64,000 nt of DNA, from contig NZ_CP058529.1 of NCBI RefSeq assembly GCF_013401515.1, positions 1,364,001 to 1,428,000 on the forward strand, written 5' to 3'. This document shows positions 7,114-16,120 of this stretch, in pieces. The stretch is from Halorarum halophilum. GTDB lineage: Archaea > Halobacteriota > Halobacteria > Halobacteriales > Haloferacaceae. Each line of letters begins with the position of its first letter. Position 1 is the stretch's first letter. The notes beneath the pieces are model-generated. The model was not told the DNA's origin, ran no database searches, and was given only the letters and a program-made list of their open reading frames with translations. Made by a program: the position numbers and the translations under genes.

Positions 7114-8427
7114 TCAGTCGACCTCAGCCGCGACGGCTGGGGCGACATCGCTGAGCGCCGCCTCGAACGCGTCGACGAGCGCGTCGATTTCGGCGTCGCC
7201 CATCGGGGTCGAGACGTTCATCAGCCCGCGCCTGGCGACGAATACCCCGCGATTCCGGAGCGCGAGGAAGAACTGTTCGGTCGGCCCGCCGCTCGACTCG
7301 TGGCCAGTCGTCGACGTGGCCGCGTCGACCACCTCCTCGTCAGTGAAGTGAACGTTGAAGAAGGAGCCGTCGCCGGTCACCTGCACCGGGAGGTCGGCGT
7401 CGGCGCAGACCTCGTCGAGTCGGTCGCGGGCGGTCGCGCCCAGATCGTTGATGCGGTCGATGGCGTCGGCGTCGAGCGCGTCGAGCGTGGCGAGGCCGCC
7501 CGCCATCGTCGTCGGGTTGCCGTTGAATGTCCCCGAGTGGGTGACCGACCCGCGGACGGGGTCGAACACCGCCATCACGTCCTCGCGGCCGCCGAACGCG
7601 CCGCACGGGAGGCCGCCGCCGATGAACTTCCCGAACGCCGTCAGGTCGGGCGTGACGCCGTATCGCTCCTGTGCGCCGCCCTCGGCGAGGCGGTACGTCA
7701 TGACCTCGTCGAACACCAGCAGCGTGTCGGCGTCCTCGGTCAGGTCGCGCGCGGTCTCGAGGTAGTCGTGGCGGGGTGGAATCACTCCCGCGTTGCCCAT
7801 GATGGGGTCGACGATGAAACACGCGAGGTCGTCGCCGAGGCGCTCGAACGCCTCGACCAGCGCGTCGGCATCGTTGAACGGGACGGTCGACACCCGCTCT
7901 TCGACGTTCCGTGGTATGCCGGGGTTCTCCCGACCGTCGCCGGTGACGCCGACGAGTACCGTGTCGTGGGTGCCGTGGAACGCGCCGTCGAGTTTGAGGA
8001 CGTGGTCGTTCCCAGTGTGGGCGATGGCGGCCCGGACGGCGTTCATCGTCGCCTCCGTACCCGAGTTGGCGAACCGGACCGACTCGACCGACGGCGTCCG
8101 CTCGACGATCCGTTCGGCGAGGTCGGTCGCCTCGCGCGTCGGTGCCGCGAAGCCGTTGCCGCGGGCGAACCGCTCAGTGACCGCCTCGACGACCGCGGGC
8201 GGCGCGTGGCCGAGGACCGCCTGCGTGTAGTTGTTGAGGAAGTCGAGCAGCTCCTCGCCGTCGGCCGTCGTCAGCGTACACCCCGACGCCTCCTCGACGA
8301 ACGTCGGGTATGGGTCGAAGTACGTCACCTCGCGCGTGTCGCCGCCGGGCATGACGGCGCCCGCCTCCTCGAACAGCCGCCGCGACTCCGGCGTCCTCCG
8401 CTCGTACTCCTCCGTGAGGTCTGACAT
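7114..8427 (-). CDS. Class III aminotransferase, glutamate-1-semialdehyde aminomutase-like
   Basis: PLP-dependent fold-type I enzyme of 437 residues. SGTEA (122-126) binds the PLP phosphate, D240-E241-V is the pyridine-nitrogen site and K267 in FGKFIGGG is the Schiff-base lysine. The LPCGAFGG stretch after the lysine matches GSA aminomutase-like proteins. The setting among sugar-acid enzymes argues that this is a paralogue acting on a keto or aldehyde intermediate rather than the tetrapyrrole enzyme. ATG 8427 (MSDLTEEYERRT) gives the family-like N-terminus; the frame continues further upstream across the divergent promoter region and was not used. Confidence 0.88.
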   Translation of the reverse strand: MSDLTEEYERRTPESRRLFEEAGAVMPGGDTREVTYFDPYPTFVEEASGCTLTTADGEELLDFLNNYTQAVLGHAPPAVVEAVTERFARGNGFAAPTREATDLAERIVERTPSVESVRFANSGTEATMNAVRAAIAHTGNDHVLKLDGAFHGTHDTVLVGVTGDGRENPGIPRNVEERVSTVPFNDADALVEAFERLGDDLACFIVDPIMGNAGVIPPRHDYLETARDLTEDADTLLVFDEVMTYRLAEGGAQERYGVTPDLTAFGKFIGGGLPCGAFGGREDVMAVFDPVRGSVTHSGTFNGNPTTMAGGLATLDALDADAIDRINDLGATARDRLDEVCADADLPVQVTGDGSFFNVHFTDEEVVDAATSTTGHESSGGPTEQFFLALRNRGVFVARRGLMNVSTPMGDAEIDALVDAFEAALSDVAPAVAAEVD

Positions 8428-8527
8428 GCGCAACCAGTTCGTCGAGCGAGCACAAAGCGTTGTTCCCCGGTACCACTTGACACGGAATCGAACACGGTTA
8501 TTAGTCTCCCCACCGACGTCCGCTCGA

Positions 8528-9661
8528 ATGAGCGACGTTACCGTTGACTCGGTGGAAGCCATCGGCGTGTGCGCACCGACCGACGAGCCGTTCGGCTACG
8601 CGCAGTCGTGGGTCGACGAGCGGACGGCGACGCTGGTTCGCGTCGAGGCGAGTGACGGCACCGTCGGGTGGGGCGAGTGCTGGGGCCCCGTCGAGGGGAC
8701 CGGCGATGTCGTCGAGTCCGTGCTCGCCCCGCATGTCGTTGACGAGAACCCACTCGAAGTCGAGCGACTCTACGACCGGCTCTACGACGTGGGGCGGGCG
8801 ACGTACCAGACCATCGTGCCCCTGCCGGCGATCAGCGGCCTCGACATCGCGCTGTGGGACCTCGCGGGGAAGCTACAGGGCGTGTCTACGGCGACACTGC
8901 TCGGCGGCCGGCGGCGCGAGTCGATTCGGCCCTACGCCACGGGCCACTACTTCAAGCCCGTCGACGATCTCGAGGAGCAGTACGACCGCATCGCGGCGGA
9001 GGCGCGGACGAACGCGACCGAACTCGGCGCGGTCAAACTGAAGGTCGGCCTCGAACTGCTCGGCTACGGCCCCCGGGAGGACGTCGAACTCGTCCGCCGC
9101 GTCCGGGAGGCAGTCGGCCCGAAGACGACGATGATGGTCGACGCCAACTACGCCTACGACCGGCGGGACGCTCGTCGGGTCGGCCGCGAACTCGAATCGC
9201 TCGATGTGGAGTGGTTCGAGGAGCCAGTCCAGCCGGAGGACCTCGAGGGGTACGCGGAGCTACGCGAGACGCTCGAGGTCCCCGTCGCTGGTGGGGAGTG
9301 TCACACGCCGGCCGAGTTCGACCGTCTTCTGGAGACGCACGCCGTCGACGTCGCCCAGCCGGACGTCTGCATCGTTGGCGGCCTGACGCCGGCCCGCCGC
9401 ATCGCGCGGCGGGCGCGCGACCACGGCGTCTCGCTCGTGCCGCACGTGTGGGGGACGTCCGTCAGTCTCGGGGCGAGCCTTCAGCTCGTCGCCACGCTCG
9501 ACGGCCGGCCGTGGCTGGAGTTCGACCGATCGTCAAACCCGCTCCGCGAGGAACTGGCCGCGGAATCGTTCGCCGCGGAGGACGGTCGCGTGTCGATCCC
9601 GGACGATCCGGGTCTTGGGGTGGACCTCGACGCCGACGCGATCGACCGGTACCGCGCGTAG
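8528..9661 (+). CDS. Mandelate racemase/muconate lactonizing enzyme family protein
   Basis: Enolase-superfamily protein of 377 residues. Motifs: K170-L-K172 on strand 2, metal ligands D205 (MVDANYAYD), E231 (WFEEP) and E257 (GGECHT), and H306 in PHVWGTSVSLGA as the second base. The GECHTP and PHVWGT motifs recur in acid-sugar dehydratases and racemases of the MR subgroup. Likely reaction: dehydration of an aldonate to a 2-keto-3-deoxy acid. It is followed 31 bases later by a second, only distantly similar enolase gene, forming a two-gene unit, and is divergent from the aminotransferase gene over 100 bases that include an AT-rich ggttattag box. Confidence 0.88.
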   Translation: MSDVTVDSVEAIGVCAPTDEPFGYAQSWVDERTATLVRVEASDGTVGWGECWGPVEGTGDVVESVLAPHVVDENPLEVERLYDRLYDVGRATYQTIVPLPAISGLDIALWDLAGKLQGVSTATLLGGRRRESIRPYATGHYFKPVDDLEEQYDRIAAEARTNATELGAVKLKVGLELLGYGPREDVELVRRVREAVGPKTTMMVDANYAYDRRDARRVGRELESLDVEWFEEPVQPEDLEGYAELRETLEVPVAGGECHTPAEFDRLLETHAVDVAQPDVCIVGGLTPARRIARRARDHGVSLVPHVWGTSVSLGASLQLVATLDGRPWLEFDRSSNPLREELAAESFAAEDGRVSIPDDPGLGVDLDADAIDRYRA

Positions 9662-9692
9662 TTTGATAGGTGGAGCACCCGTAGCCGGCGAC

Positions 9693-10772
9693 GTGACGCG
9701 CGTAACCGACGTCGACGTCAACCTGTACGGCGTCCCGAATGAGGAATCGCTGGACGACGCAACCCAATCGTTCGACGAACTCGAACTGGTCGTCGTCGAT
9801 GTGGAGACCGACGACGGACCTGGGATGGGATTCACGCACACGATCGGCGAAGGTGGGTCGGCGGTCCGCGAGTTCGTCGAGACGACGCTCGCCCCGGTCC
9901 TCGTCGGGGGGACGGCCGCCCCGCGGGTTGCCCGCGACCGGATACGGGCGGCGACGACGTACGTCGGCCGCGAGGGCGTCTCCGAACTCGCCGTCTCCGC
10001 CATCGACATCGCGCTCTGGGACGCGCTGGGGCGTCGCCTCGACGCCCCGCTGTACGAACTCGTCGGCGGCGAGCGCCGCGAGGTGCCAGCCTACCAGACG
10101 CACGGCGGGTGGCTCCAGTACGACACCCACGAACTGGTCGAGAACGCCCACGACGCCGCCGAACGCGGCTTCGCCGGGATGAAGATGAAAGTGGGCAGGG
10201 GCCACGCGGAGGACGCAGAGCGCGTCCGCGCGGTCCGGGAGGCGCTGCCGGACGGGATGGACCTCATGGTCGACGCCAACTGTGCGTACACGGTTCCCGA
10301 GGCGCGACGGTTCGCCAGACACCTCGGGGCCGTCCCGCTCGACTGGCTGGAGGAACCGCTCGACAAGGGGGACTTCGCCGGTCACGCCGACCTCCGGGAC
10401 CGGATCGCCGTGCCGGTCGCGCTCGGCGAGAACCTGTTCAACGAGACGCAGTTCAAGCAGGCGATGGCGCTCGGCGCGGCGGACGTCCTCCAGCCCGACG
10501 TCACCCGCGTCGGCGGCGTCTCCGCGTGGCTCGCCGTCGCGCATGCGGCCCGGACGTGGGACCTCCCCGTGTCGCCGCACTTCGTCGAACCGCTGCACGT
10601 CCACCTGGCGACGGCCTTCGACAACGTCCCCTACATCGAACACCACTCGACGGTGCTCGACAGCGTGATGGAGACGCCACTGGAACCCGTCGAGGGGGCG
10701 TTCACGCCGCCGGACGATCCGGGACACGGCATCCGGTTCGAGGGGCTGGAGACCTACCGGAAGGACGACTGA
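9693..10772 (+). CDS. Mandelate racemase/muconate lactonizing enzyme family protein (GTG start)
   Basis: Second enolase of a tandem pair, 359 residues from GTG 9693 (the GTG encodes the initiator; next residues TRVTDVDVNLYG). Motifs: K164-M-K166, D194 (MVDANCAYT), E220 (WLEEPL), E246 (LGENLF) and H296 (SPHFVEPLHVHLA). An ATG at 9615 would extend it 26 residues into the upstream gene and gives non-family sequence, so the GTG is preferred. It shares only motif-level similarity with its neighbour, so the pair is not a recent duplication. Probable MR-subgroup sugar-acid dehydratase or epimerase; substrate unknown. Converges on the ABC importer operon. Confidence 0.86.
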   Translation: MTRVTDVDVNLYGVPNEESLDDATQSFDELELVVVDVETDDGPGMGFTHTIGEGGSAVREFVETTLAPVLVGGTAAPRVARDRIRAATTYVGREGVSELAVSAIDIALWDALGRRLDAPLYELVGGERREVPAYQTHGGWLQYDTHELVENAHDAAERGFAGMKMKVGRGHAEDAERVRAVREALPDGMDLMVDANCAYTVPEARRFARHLGAVPLDWLEEPLDKGDFAGHADLRDRIAVPVALGENLFNETQFKQAMALGAADVLQPDVTRVGGVSAWLAVAHAARTWDLPVSPHFVEPLHVHLATAFDNVPYIEHHSTVLDSVMETPLEPVEGAFTPPDDPGHGIRFEGLETYRKDD

Positions 10773-10823
10773 GGCCGGCGGACGGGAAAAACGGACGCCA
10801 GGTCGCGTGAGACGACCGGCGCC

Positions 10824-12041
10824 TCAGTTAGTGACGTTCTCGCCGGTCACGTCGTCGAAGAGGTGGATCTTGTCCAGGTTGGCCACGAGCGTGACCACCT
10901 CGTCCTCCTCGATGGTGCTTTCGGGTGAGACGCGGGCGGAGAACTCGGTGTCGAGGTCGTCCGGTGCGTCGGGGTCGGTGAGCGTCAGGAACTTGTCGGA
11001 GCCCATCGGCTCGATGAGGCGGACGTACGCCTCGAAGGTGTTCGACTCGCCGACCCGCTCGTCGGCAACCTCGGCGTCGTGGATGTCCTCGGGCCGGAGT
11101 CCCAGCGTCAGGGCGTCCCGGTCACCATCCCACGACTCGACGGCAGCCGACAGGTCGTCCGGAAGCCCGAAGTCGAAGAGCGACGATTCGGCGAACTGCC
11201 GGTCGCCCGCCTCCCTGACGTCGACGTCGAAGAAGTTCATCGGCGGTTCGCCGATAAAGCCGGCGACGAACTGGTTCGTCGGATTGTCGTACAGGTGCTG
11301 GGGCGGGTCGACCTGCTGGAGTTTGCCGTCGTTCATCACGGCCACGCGGTCGCCGAGCGTCATCGCCTCGGCCTGGTCGTGCGTGACGTAGATGGTGGTC
11401 TTGCCGACGCGCTTGTGCAGGTCATTGAGTTCGGTCCGCATCTGCACCCGTAGCTTCGCGTCGAGATTCGACAGCGGTTCGTCCATGAGGAAGACCGACG
11501 GTTCGCGGACGATGGCGCGCCCGAGGGCGACGCGCTGCTGCTGGCCGCCCGACAGCGCCCCCGGCTTGCGGTCGAGCAGGTCCGAGATGCTGAGCAGGGT
11601 TGCCGCTTCTTCGACGCGACGGTCGATCTCCTCCTGGGGGAACTTCCGAACGTCGAGGGGGAACGCAAGGTTCTCGCGTACCCGCATGTGGGGGTAGAGC
11701 GCGTAGTTCTGGAACACCATCGCGATGTCCCGCTGGCGGGGGTCGAGCCCGGTCACGTTCATCTCCTCGATGACGATGCTGCCCTCCGTCGGCTCCTCGA
11801 GACCGGCGACGGTTCGGAGCGTCGTGGTCTTTCCACATCCCGACGGGCCGACGAGCACGAGGAACTCGCCGCGGCGGACGTCTATCGAAACGTCGTCCAC
11901 GGCGACCACGTCCGTCCCGTCGCTATCCTGGAATATCTTCGTCAGCCCGACGATGCGGACGTTGATGTCCGGCCCCGCGGTGTCGGGGGCGGACTCCTCG
12001 TCCGCGGTCGAGGGTTCCGTTTGTGAGGTTGTATCGGTCAT
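10824..12041 (-). CDS. CUT1-family sugar ABC transporter ATP-binding protein (MalK/UgpC-like)
   Basis: Last gene of a four-gene importer operon (binding protein, two permeases, ATPase). Motifs: Walker A GPSGCGKTT (65-73), Q-loop Q111, signature LSGGQQQR (163-170), Walker B FLMDEP (184-189), switch H221. The C-terminal third (about 265-405) is the TOBE/OB regulatory extension typical of MalK-like proteins, with GLRPEDI and a closing DKIHLFDDVTGENV. The 405-residue length is usual apart from an acidic 25-residue N-terminal extension. It energises uptake of a mono- or oligosaccharide or sugar acid across the cytoplasmic membrane. Confidence 0.93.
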   Translation of the reverse strand: MTDTTSQTEPSTADEESAPDTAGPDINVRIVGLTKIFQDSDGTDVVAVDDVSIDVRRGEFLVLVGPSGCGKTTTLRTVAGLEEPTEGSIVIEEMNVTGLDPRQRDIAMVFQNYALYPHMRVRENLAFPLDVRKFPQEEIDRRVEEAATLLSISDLLDRKPGALSGGQQQRVALGRAIVREPSVFLMDEPLSNLDAKLRVQMRTELNDLHKRVGKTTIYVTHDQAEAMTLGDRVAVMNDGKLQQVDPPQHLYDNPTNQFVAGFIGEPPMNFFDVDVREAGDRQFAESSLFDFGLPDDLSAAVESWDGDRDALTLGLRPEDIHDAEVADERVGESNTFEAYVRLIEPMGSDKFLTLTDPDAPDDLDTEFSARVSPESTIEEDEVVTLVANLDKIHLFDDVTGENVTN

Positions 12042-12129
12042 GGTGTCATCTCCTTTGGTATCTCTGGATTCGACTGATAATCGGTACGGCTACTGGTCGG
12101 TCGTTCCGGTCGGAGGTGAAAGGAGGAGG

Positions 12130-13008
12130 TCATTCTCCTTTCATCGCCCCCGCTGTCAGCCCGCTCACGATGTACTGCTGGAAGAACAGTACGACGAGGA
12201 CGGTCGGGATGATGGCGAGCACCGCCGCGGCGCCCATCTGGGCCCACGAGATGTTCACCTCGCCGACGAAGTCGTACACTGCGACCGAGATAGGTCGGGA
12301 CGCCAGCGTGCTCGAGATCATGAACGAGAAGAGGAACTCCCGCCACGAGTAGAGGAAGGTGAGGATACCGACGGCGGCGACGCCTGGCATCGCCAGCGGA
12401 ACAACGACCCTCCGGAACGCCTGTAGCTGCGTGCAGCCGTCAACGAGCGCGGATTCGTCGATCTCCTTCGGGATGGAAATGAAGAAGTTCCGCATGATGT
12501 AGATCATCAGGGGCAACCAGAGGTACACCTGGGCGAGGATGATTCCGGTGCGGCTGTTGAGCAGGCCGAACGCGGACAGTCCCTGGAAGTAGGGAATGAT
12601 GATGCCGATCGGCGGGAACAGCCGCGAGAAGATGACGCCGATGAAGATGGCGTTGTCGAACCGGAAGCGGAAGCGACTGAACGCGTAGCCGGCCGGGATC
12701 GAGAGCACCATCACGATGGCGGTCGTCGTTGTCGAGATGATGGCGCTGTTGAGCAGCGCCCGCCAGTATCCTTCTCGAATCACTACCAACTGGTACGCCT
12801 GGAACGTGAACTCCTCGGGGAGGTACGTCGGCGAGAACACCCCGTTGGGCGTCTTGAACGACGTGAGGCTCATCCAGAAGATCGGCACCAGGACGGAGAG
12901 CACCGTAAAGACCAGTACGGCGTGGACGATGTACGGTCCCTCGATGACGTTCCAGAACGCCTGTCTTTTTTCGTAGCTGATTCGCTCGTAGCTCTCCTCG
13001 GTGCTCAT
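12130..13008 (-). CDS. Carbohydrate ABC transporter permease (MalG-like)
   Basis: A 292-residue integral membrane subunit with about six hydrophobic segments. The cytoplasmic EAA loop that docks on the ATPase is visible as EIDESALVDGCTQLQAFRRV followed by VPLAMPG. One extended N-terminal segment precedes the first membrane helix (VLVFTVLSVLVPIFWM). It lies 64 bases after the MalF-like gene and 88 bases before the ATPase gene on the same strand. It forms the translocation pore with the other permease. Confidence 0.93.
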   Translation of the reverse strand: MSTEESYERISYEKRQAFWNVIEGPYIVHAVLVFTVLSVLVPIFWMSLTSFKTPNGVFSPTYLPEEFTFQAYQLVVIREGYWRALLNSAIISTTTTAIVMVLSIPAGYAFSRFRFRFDNAIFIGVIFSRLFPPIGIIIPYFQGLSAFGLLNSRTGIILAQVYLWLPLMIYIMRNFFISIPKEIDESALVDGCTQLQAFRRVVVPLAMPGVAAVGILTFLYSWREFLFSFMISSTLASRPISVAVYDFVGEVNISWAQMGAAAVLAIIPTVLVVLFFQQYIVSGLTAGAMKGE

Positions 13009-13072
13009 CGGGGATCACGCCCCGCGAGCAGGCCGTCGTGGGTCGTCATTTGGTGACTGTTACACATCGTGA

Positions 13073-14020
13073 TCACTCCTCTATCCGTTCGAGTACCACG
13101 GTCACGTAGAAGATGGCGAGGATGACGGTGACCGCGACCAGGAATACGGCGATGGCCGACCCGTACCCGAAGTCCAGTTTTACCATCCCCTCGCGGTAGA
13201 TGTAGATGGCTAGCGTCGTCGTGCGGACGCCAGGTCCCCCCTGCGTCATCGGATAGATGATGGAGAAGGCCCGGAAGGCGAACATCCACGAGATGAGCCC
13301 CACGATAGCCATGTAGGGCCGCAGGTACGGCAACGTTATCTTCCAGAACCGTTGCCACGTCGTCGCGCCGTCGATCTTCGCGGCGTCGTACATGTGCTGT
13401 GGAATCGACTGGAGTCCCGCGAGGAACACGACCATCGCGAACGGCATCCGCAGCCAAGCGTCGACGAACGTCACGAGGGGCAGCGCGAGACGCTTGTTAG
13501 CCAGGAGCGCGAGCGGGCTGGAGATTATCCCGAGGTCCATCAAAACCTGGTTCAACAGCCCGTACGGCTGTCCGACGAAAATCCAGTTCCACGTGAGCGC
13601 GACTACCGCGAGCGGGAGCGCCCACGAGAAGAGGATGATCGTCGTGTACGTCGACCGCAGCCGTTTGTTTACAACGTGATTGGCCGCGAGGGCGACGAGA
13701 AGCCCGGACGTGAACGAGAGCGCCAGCGAGCCGAACGAGTAGATCAGCGTCTGTTCCAGGTACGTGTAGAACACCGACGACGTGAACAGTTTCTCGTAGT
13801 TGTAGAGTGGGCGGAAGATGGGCTCCGGGATGCCCGGGGCCGTCAGGAATAGCGACTGATAAAACATCCAGAGAACCGGGTAGACGAAGATCGCCGTGAT
13901 GAGAGCCAGCGGCGGGCCGAGCAGGACGAGCACCACGTGGTCGTTGAGCCACGCGCTGATACGTCCCTTCAGGCCGTCCGACTGGGTACCAATACCGGTT
14001 GTTGGTGTTTCAGTGGCCAT
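13073..14020 (-). CDS. Carbohydrate ABC transporter permease (MalF-like)
   Basis: A 315-residue inner-membrane permease of the CUT1 family. About six membrane segments are visible, beginning with VLVLLGPPLALITAIFVYPV, and the EAA loop reads MYDAAKIDGATTWQRFWKIT with LPYLRP after it. It starts 29 bases downstream of the substrate-binding protein stop, consistent with an operon. A hydrophilic N-terminal stretch of about 30 residues precedes the first helix. Partner of the MalG-like subunit. Confidence 0.93.
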   Translation of the reverse strand: MATETPTTGIGTQSDGLKGRISAWLNDHVVLVLLGPPLALITAIFVYPVLWMFYQSLFLTAPGIPEPIFRPLYNYEKLFTSSVFYTYLEQTLIYSFGSLALSFTSGLLVALAANHVVNKRLRSTYTTIILFSWALPLAVVALTWNWIFVGQPYGLLNQVLMDLGIISSPLALLANKRLALPLVTFVDAWLRMPFAMVVFLAGLQSIPQHMYDAAKIDGATTWQRFWKITLPYLRPYMAIVGLISWMFAFRAFSIIYPMTQGGPGVRTTTLAIYIYREGMVKLDFGYGSAIAVFLVAVTVILAIFYVTVVLERIEE

Positions 14021-14049
14021 GAATATATTGTCCTGTTGTAGTGGCGTCT

Positions 14050-15621
14050 CTACTGACCCAGGACCGTGTCGATGAACTCCTGAGCCGAGTTGAGCGCCTC
14101 TTCCGGGGATTTCTCGCCGGAGTACGCCAGGCTGAGCTCCTCGCTAACCTTCTGCATGACTGCGCGCTGCTGCGGGAACACTTCGTTCTTGGCGACTTCC
14201 ATCGACTTGCCGCGGACCTGCGAGAACGGCACTACGTTGTTTTGGCCGGCGACGTCGTAGTTGCTTTTAACGTAGGTCAAATTGCTCTCGACGACGTACT
14301 CCCACCAGCCGTTCTCGGTGGAGAACCGGGCGTCCTGGAGGAGCGCGCCCGCGGCCTTCTCCGCCGTTGGGGCGAACTTGTTCGTCGCCAGGACTGGACC
14401 GCCTGCCCAGGTGGCCTGCGTCGGGCTTGGACCGACGTTCGCCTTGGGCGGCGCGGCGAGGATGTACTGGCTGTCGAGTTCGTACTCGCTACTGGCGTCT
14501 GCGAACAGGTCCGTCGCCACGGGGACCATCGCTAGGTTCCCCGAGATGAAGCCGTCCGCGAGGTCACCCTGCGTCCACGTTGTGGAGGGGTCCGGCAGCC
14601 AGCCGTTCTCACGCCACTCGATGAGCTTCGAGAGGGCGGCCTTCGCACCTTCACCGTTCACCTTGATCGACTCGTCGTCCTGGATGTACTGACCTCCGGT
14701 CTGGTACCAGTGGATGCGGAAGTCCCGCTCGGTGTAGGTCAGGGAGGAACCGCGGAAGCCCCAGGCGTAGACGTCGGTACCCTCGAACGCCTTCATCACC
14801 GTCTCGAGTTCGTCCCACGACCAGTTTCCGTTCCGGATCTTATCGATGACACCCTTACTGACGCCTTGTTCCTCGAGCAGGTCGACGCGGACGTGGACCG
14901 GGTTACCCTCGACGTTCGCCGGCGCACCCCAGTTGGTCCCCTGCCAGGTGAACGTCTGCTTGAGGAGCGGAATGTACGGATTGTACATTTCGTCGTCCGG
15001 CAGGAGGAAGTCCGCCGGTTCGAGCCACCCGTTCTGGGCGTACGTCGTCATCGACGTGTCGACGGTGGACTGCAGGAGGTGAGGCGTGGGCTCCTTCGAG
15101 GAGAGCGACGCCGCCATCTTCGGGATGGCCTGGTCGACGACGATCTGGATCCGTTCGACGGTGATGCCGGTCTTCTCCTCGAACATGGCGTCGACCGCGT
15201 ACGTTGCCGGATCGAACTGCATGTCCCCATAGTTGAGGACTTGAATCTTGTCGACGTCACCGGCTGCCGTGTCCTCCCACCCTTTCGGAGGCTCCCAGGT
15301 GGAACTCTTCACCGATTCCGAGTCCAACCATGCCTGCTTGTTGGTGACAGCGTCGCCCTCCGGGACCGCCGTTCGTTTCTCGATCGGCCATTGGTCCACA
15401 GAGGCGGTACGGCGCTGTTGCCAGTTGCCAGCAAAATCGATATTCCCGATTTCGTTTTGGAATTCGGAGGAACCTGAACCGCCCTGGCCGTCCTGGCCAC
15501 CCTGGCCACCCTGGCCGCCTGGAACGCCCATGCAACCGGCGACGGCCGCGGTGGTTCCGGCGGCGGCGAGGTGTGTCAGCAGTTCTCGTCTGTCAAGTGT
15601 TCTCTTGCCAAACGGTGGCAT
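14050..15621 (-). CDS. Sugar ABC transporter substrate-binding lipoprotein (extracellular solute-binding protein family 1)
   Basis: First gene of the importer operon, 523 residues from ATG 15621. The N-terminus carries a twin-arginine-type signal (KRTLDRRELL) and a hydrophobic run ending in the lipobox AVAGC, so the mature protein is probably a Tat-exported lipoprotein. A Gly/Gln/Asp-rich linker follows, then a large periplasmic-binding fold. ATG 15621 is preferred over ATG 15636 because a GGAGGGTG Shine-Dalgarno-like run lies between them and would serve 15621. It captures the imported sugar or sugar acid; the ligand cannot be deduced from sequence alone. Confidence 0.92.
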   Translation of the reverse strand: MPPFGKRTLDRRELLTHLAAAGTTAAVAGCMGVPGGQGGQGGQDGQGGSGSSEFQNEIGNIDFAGNWQQRRTASVDQWPIEKRTAVPEGDAVTNKQAWLDSESVKSSTWEPPKGWEDTAAGDVDKIQVLNYGDMQFDPATYAVDAMFEEKTGITVERIQIVVDQAIPKMAASLSSKEPTPHLLQSTVDTSMTTYAQNGWLEPADFLLPDDEMYNPYIPLLKQTFTWQGTNWGAPANVEGNPVHVRVDLLEEQGVSKGVIDKIRNGNWSWDELETVMKAFEGTDVYAWGFRGSSLTYTERDFRIHWYQTGGQYIQDDESIKVNGEGAKAALSKLIEWRENGWLPDPSTTWTQGDLADGFISGNLAMVPVATDLFADASSEYELDSQYILAAPPKANVGPSPTQATWAGGPVLATNKFAPTAEKAAGALLQDARFSTENGWWEYVVESNLTYVKSNYDVAGQNNVVPFSQVRGKSMEVAKNEVFPQQRAVMQKVSEELSLAYSGEKSPEEALNSAQEFIDTVLGQ

Positions 15622-16120
15622 ACTACACCCTCCCATGCTATCGACATATAGCTTTCCCCAGGGCTAGGTGGGATAAGGAAAAGTGTAGCTGTATCTTATA
15701 TTTTAACGGAAGCTTATTGCGTTAAGTCAAAGCTACCGAACGGACCATCCTCGTGAGCGGCGCTCTCGAACGCGGCACCGCCGAGAGCGACCGGGGTAGT
15801 GAGGTCGTATCGTGTGGTCCAAGGACTTCCCGACGAGTTAGCCGTCCGTCGTGCTCCGGGTCCACGAACGACCCTCCGAGGGTTCAGCGACACCTCTCCG
15901 GGAGAAGTCAGTGCTGAATCCGGCCGCCGGCTCGTGGCTGCCGAACGGTTCGACGAGGAGCGGAACGGGTAGGGGCCGGTGCGACGGGAGTGGAGTCGAA
16001 GCCCTCGGACGGACAGCAACGTCCCCACGGGCGACGCCGACGGTTCGGGTAAGGGAACCGTTCACGTCGACGCGGACGGTGAACGGAAGGGATAACGCCG
16101 CCCACGGTATCGTTTCGGCG
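15622..16120. other. Intergenic region upstream of the ABC operon
   Basis: About 500 bases between the binding-protein start and the LarA-like stop. The proximal 100 bases hold the operon promoter. The remainder has long open frames on both strands, but none has recognisable protein sequence or a convincing start, so I call no gene. Confidence 0.5.
15695..15706 (-). promoter_or_regulatory. Probable TATA box of the sugar ABC operon
   Basis: On the minus strand this reads TTAAAATATAAG, an unusually AT-rich island in GC-rich DNA, about 75-85 bases upstream of the binding-protein ATG. It fits an archaeal TATA box for a leadered transcript. Confidence 0.5.
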
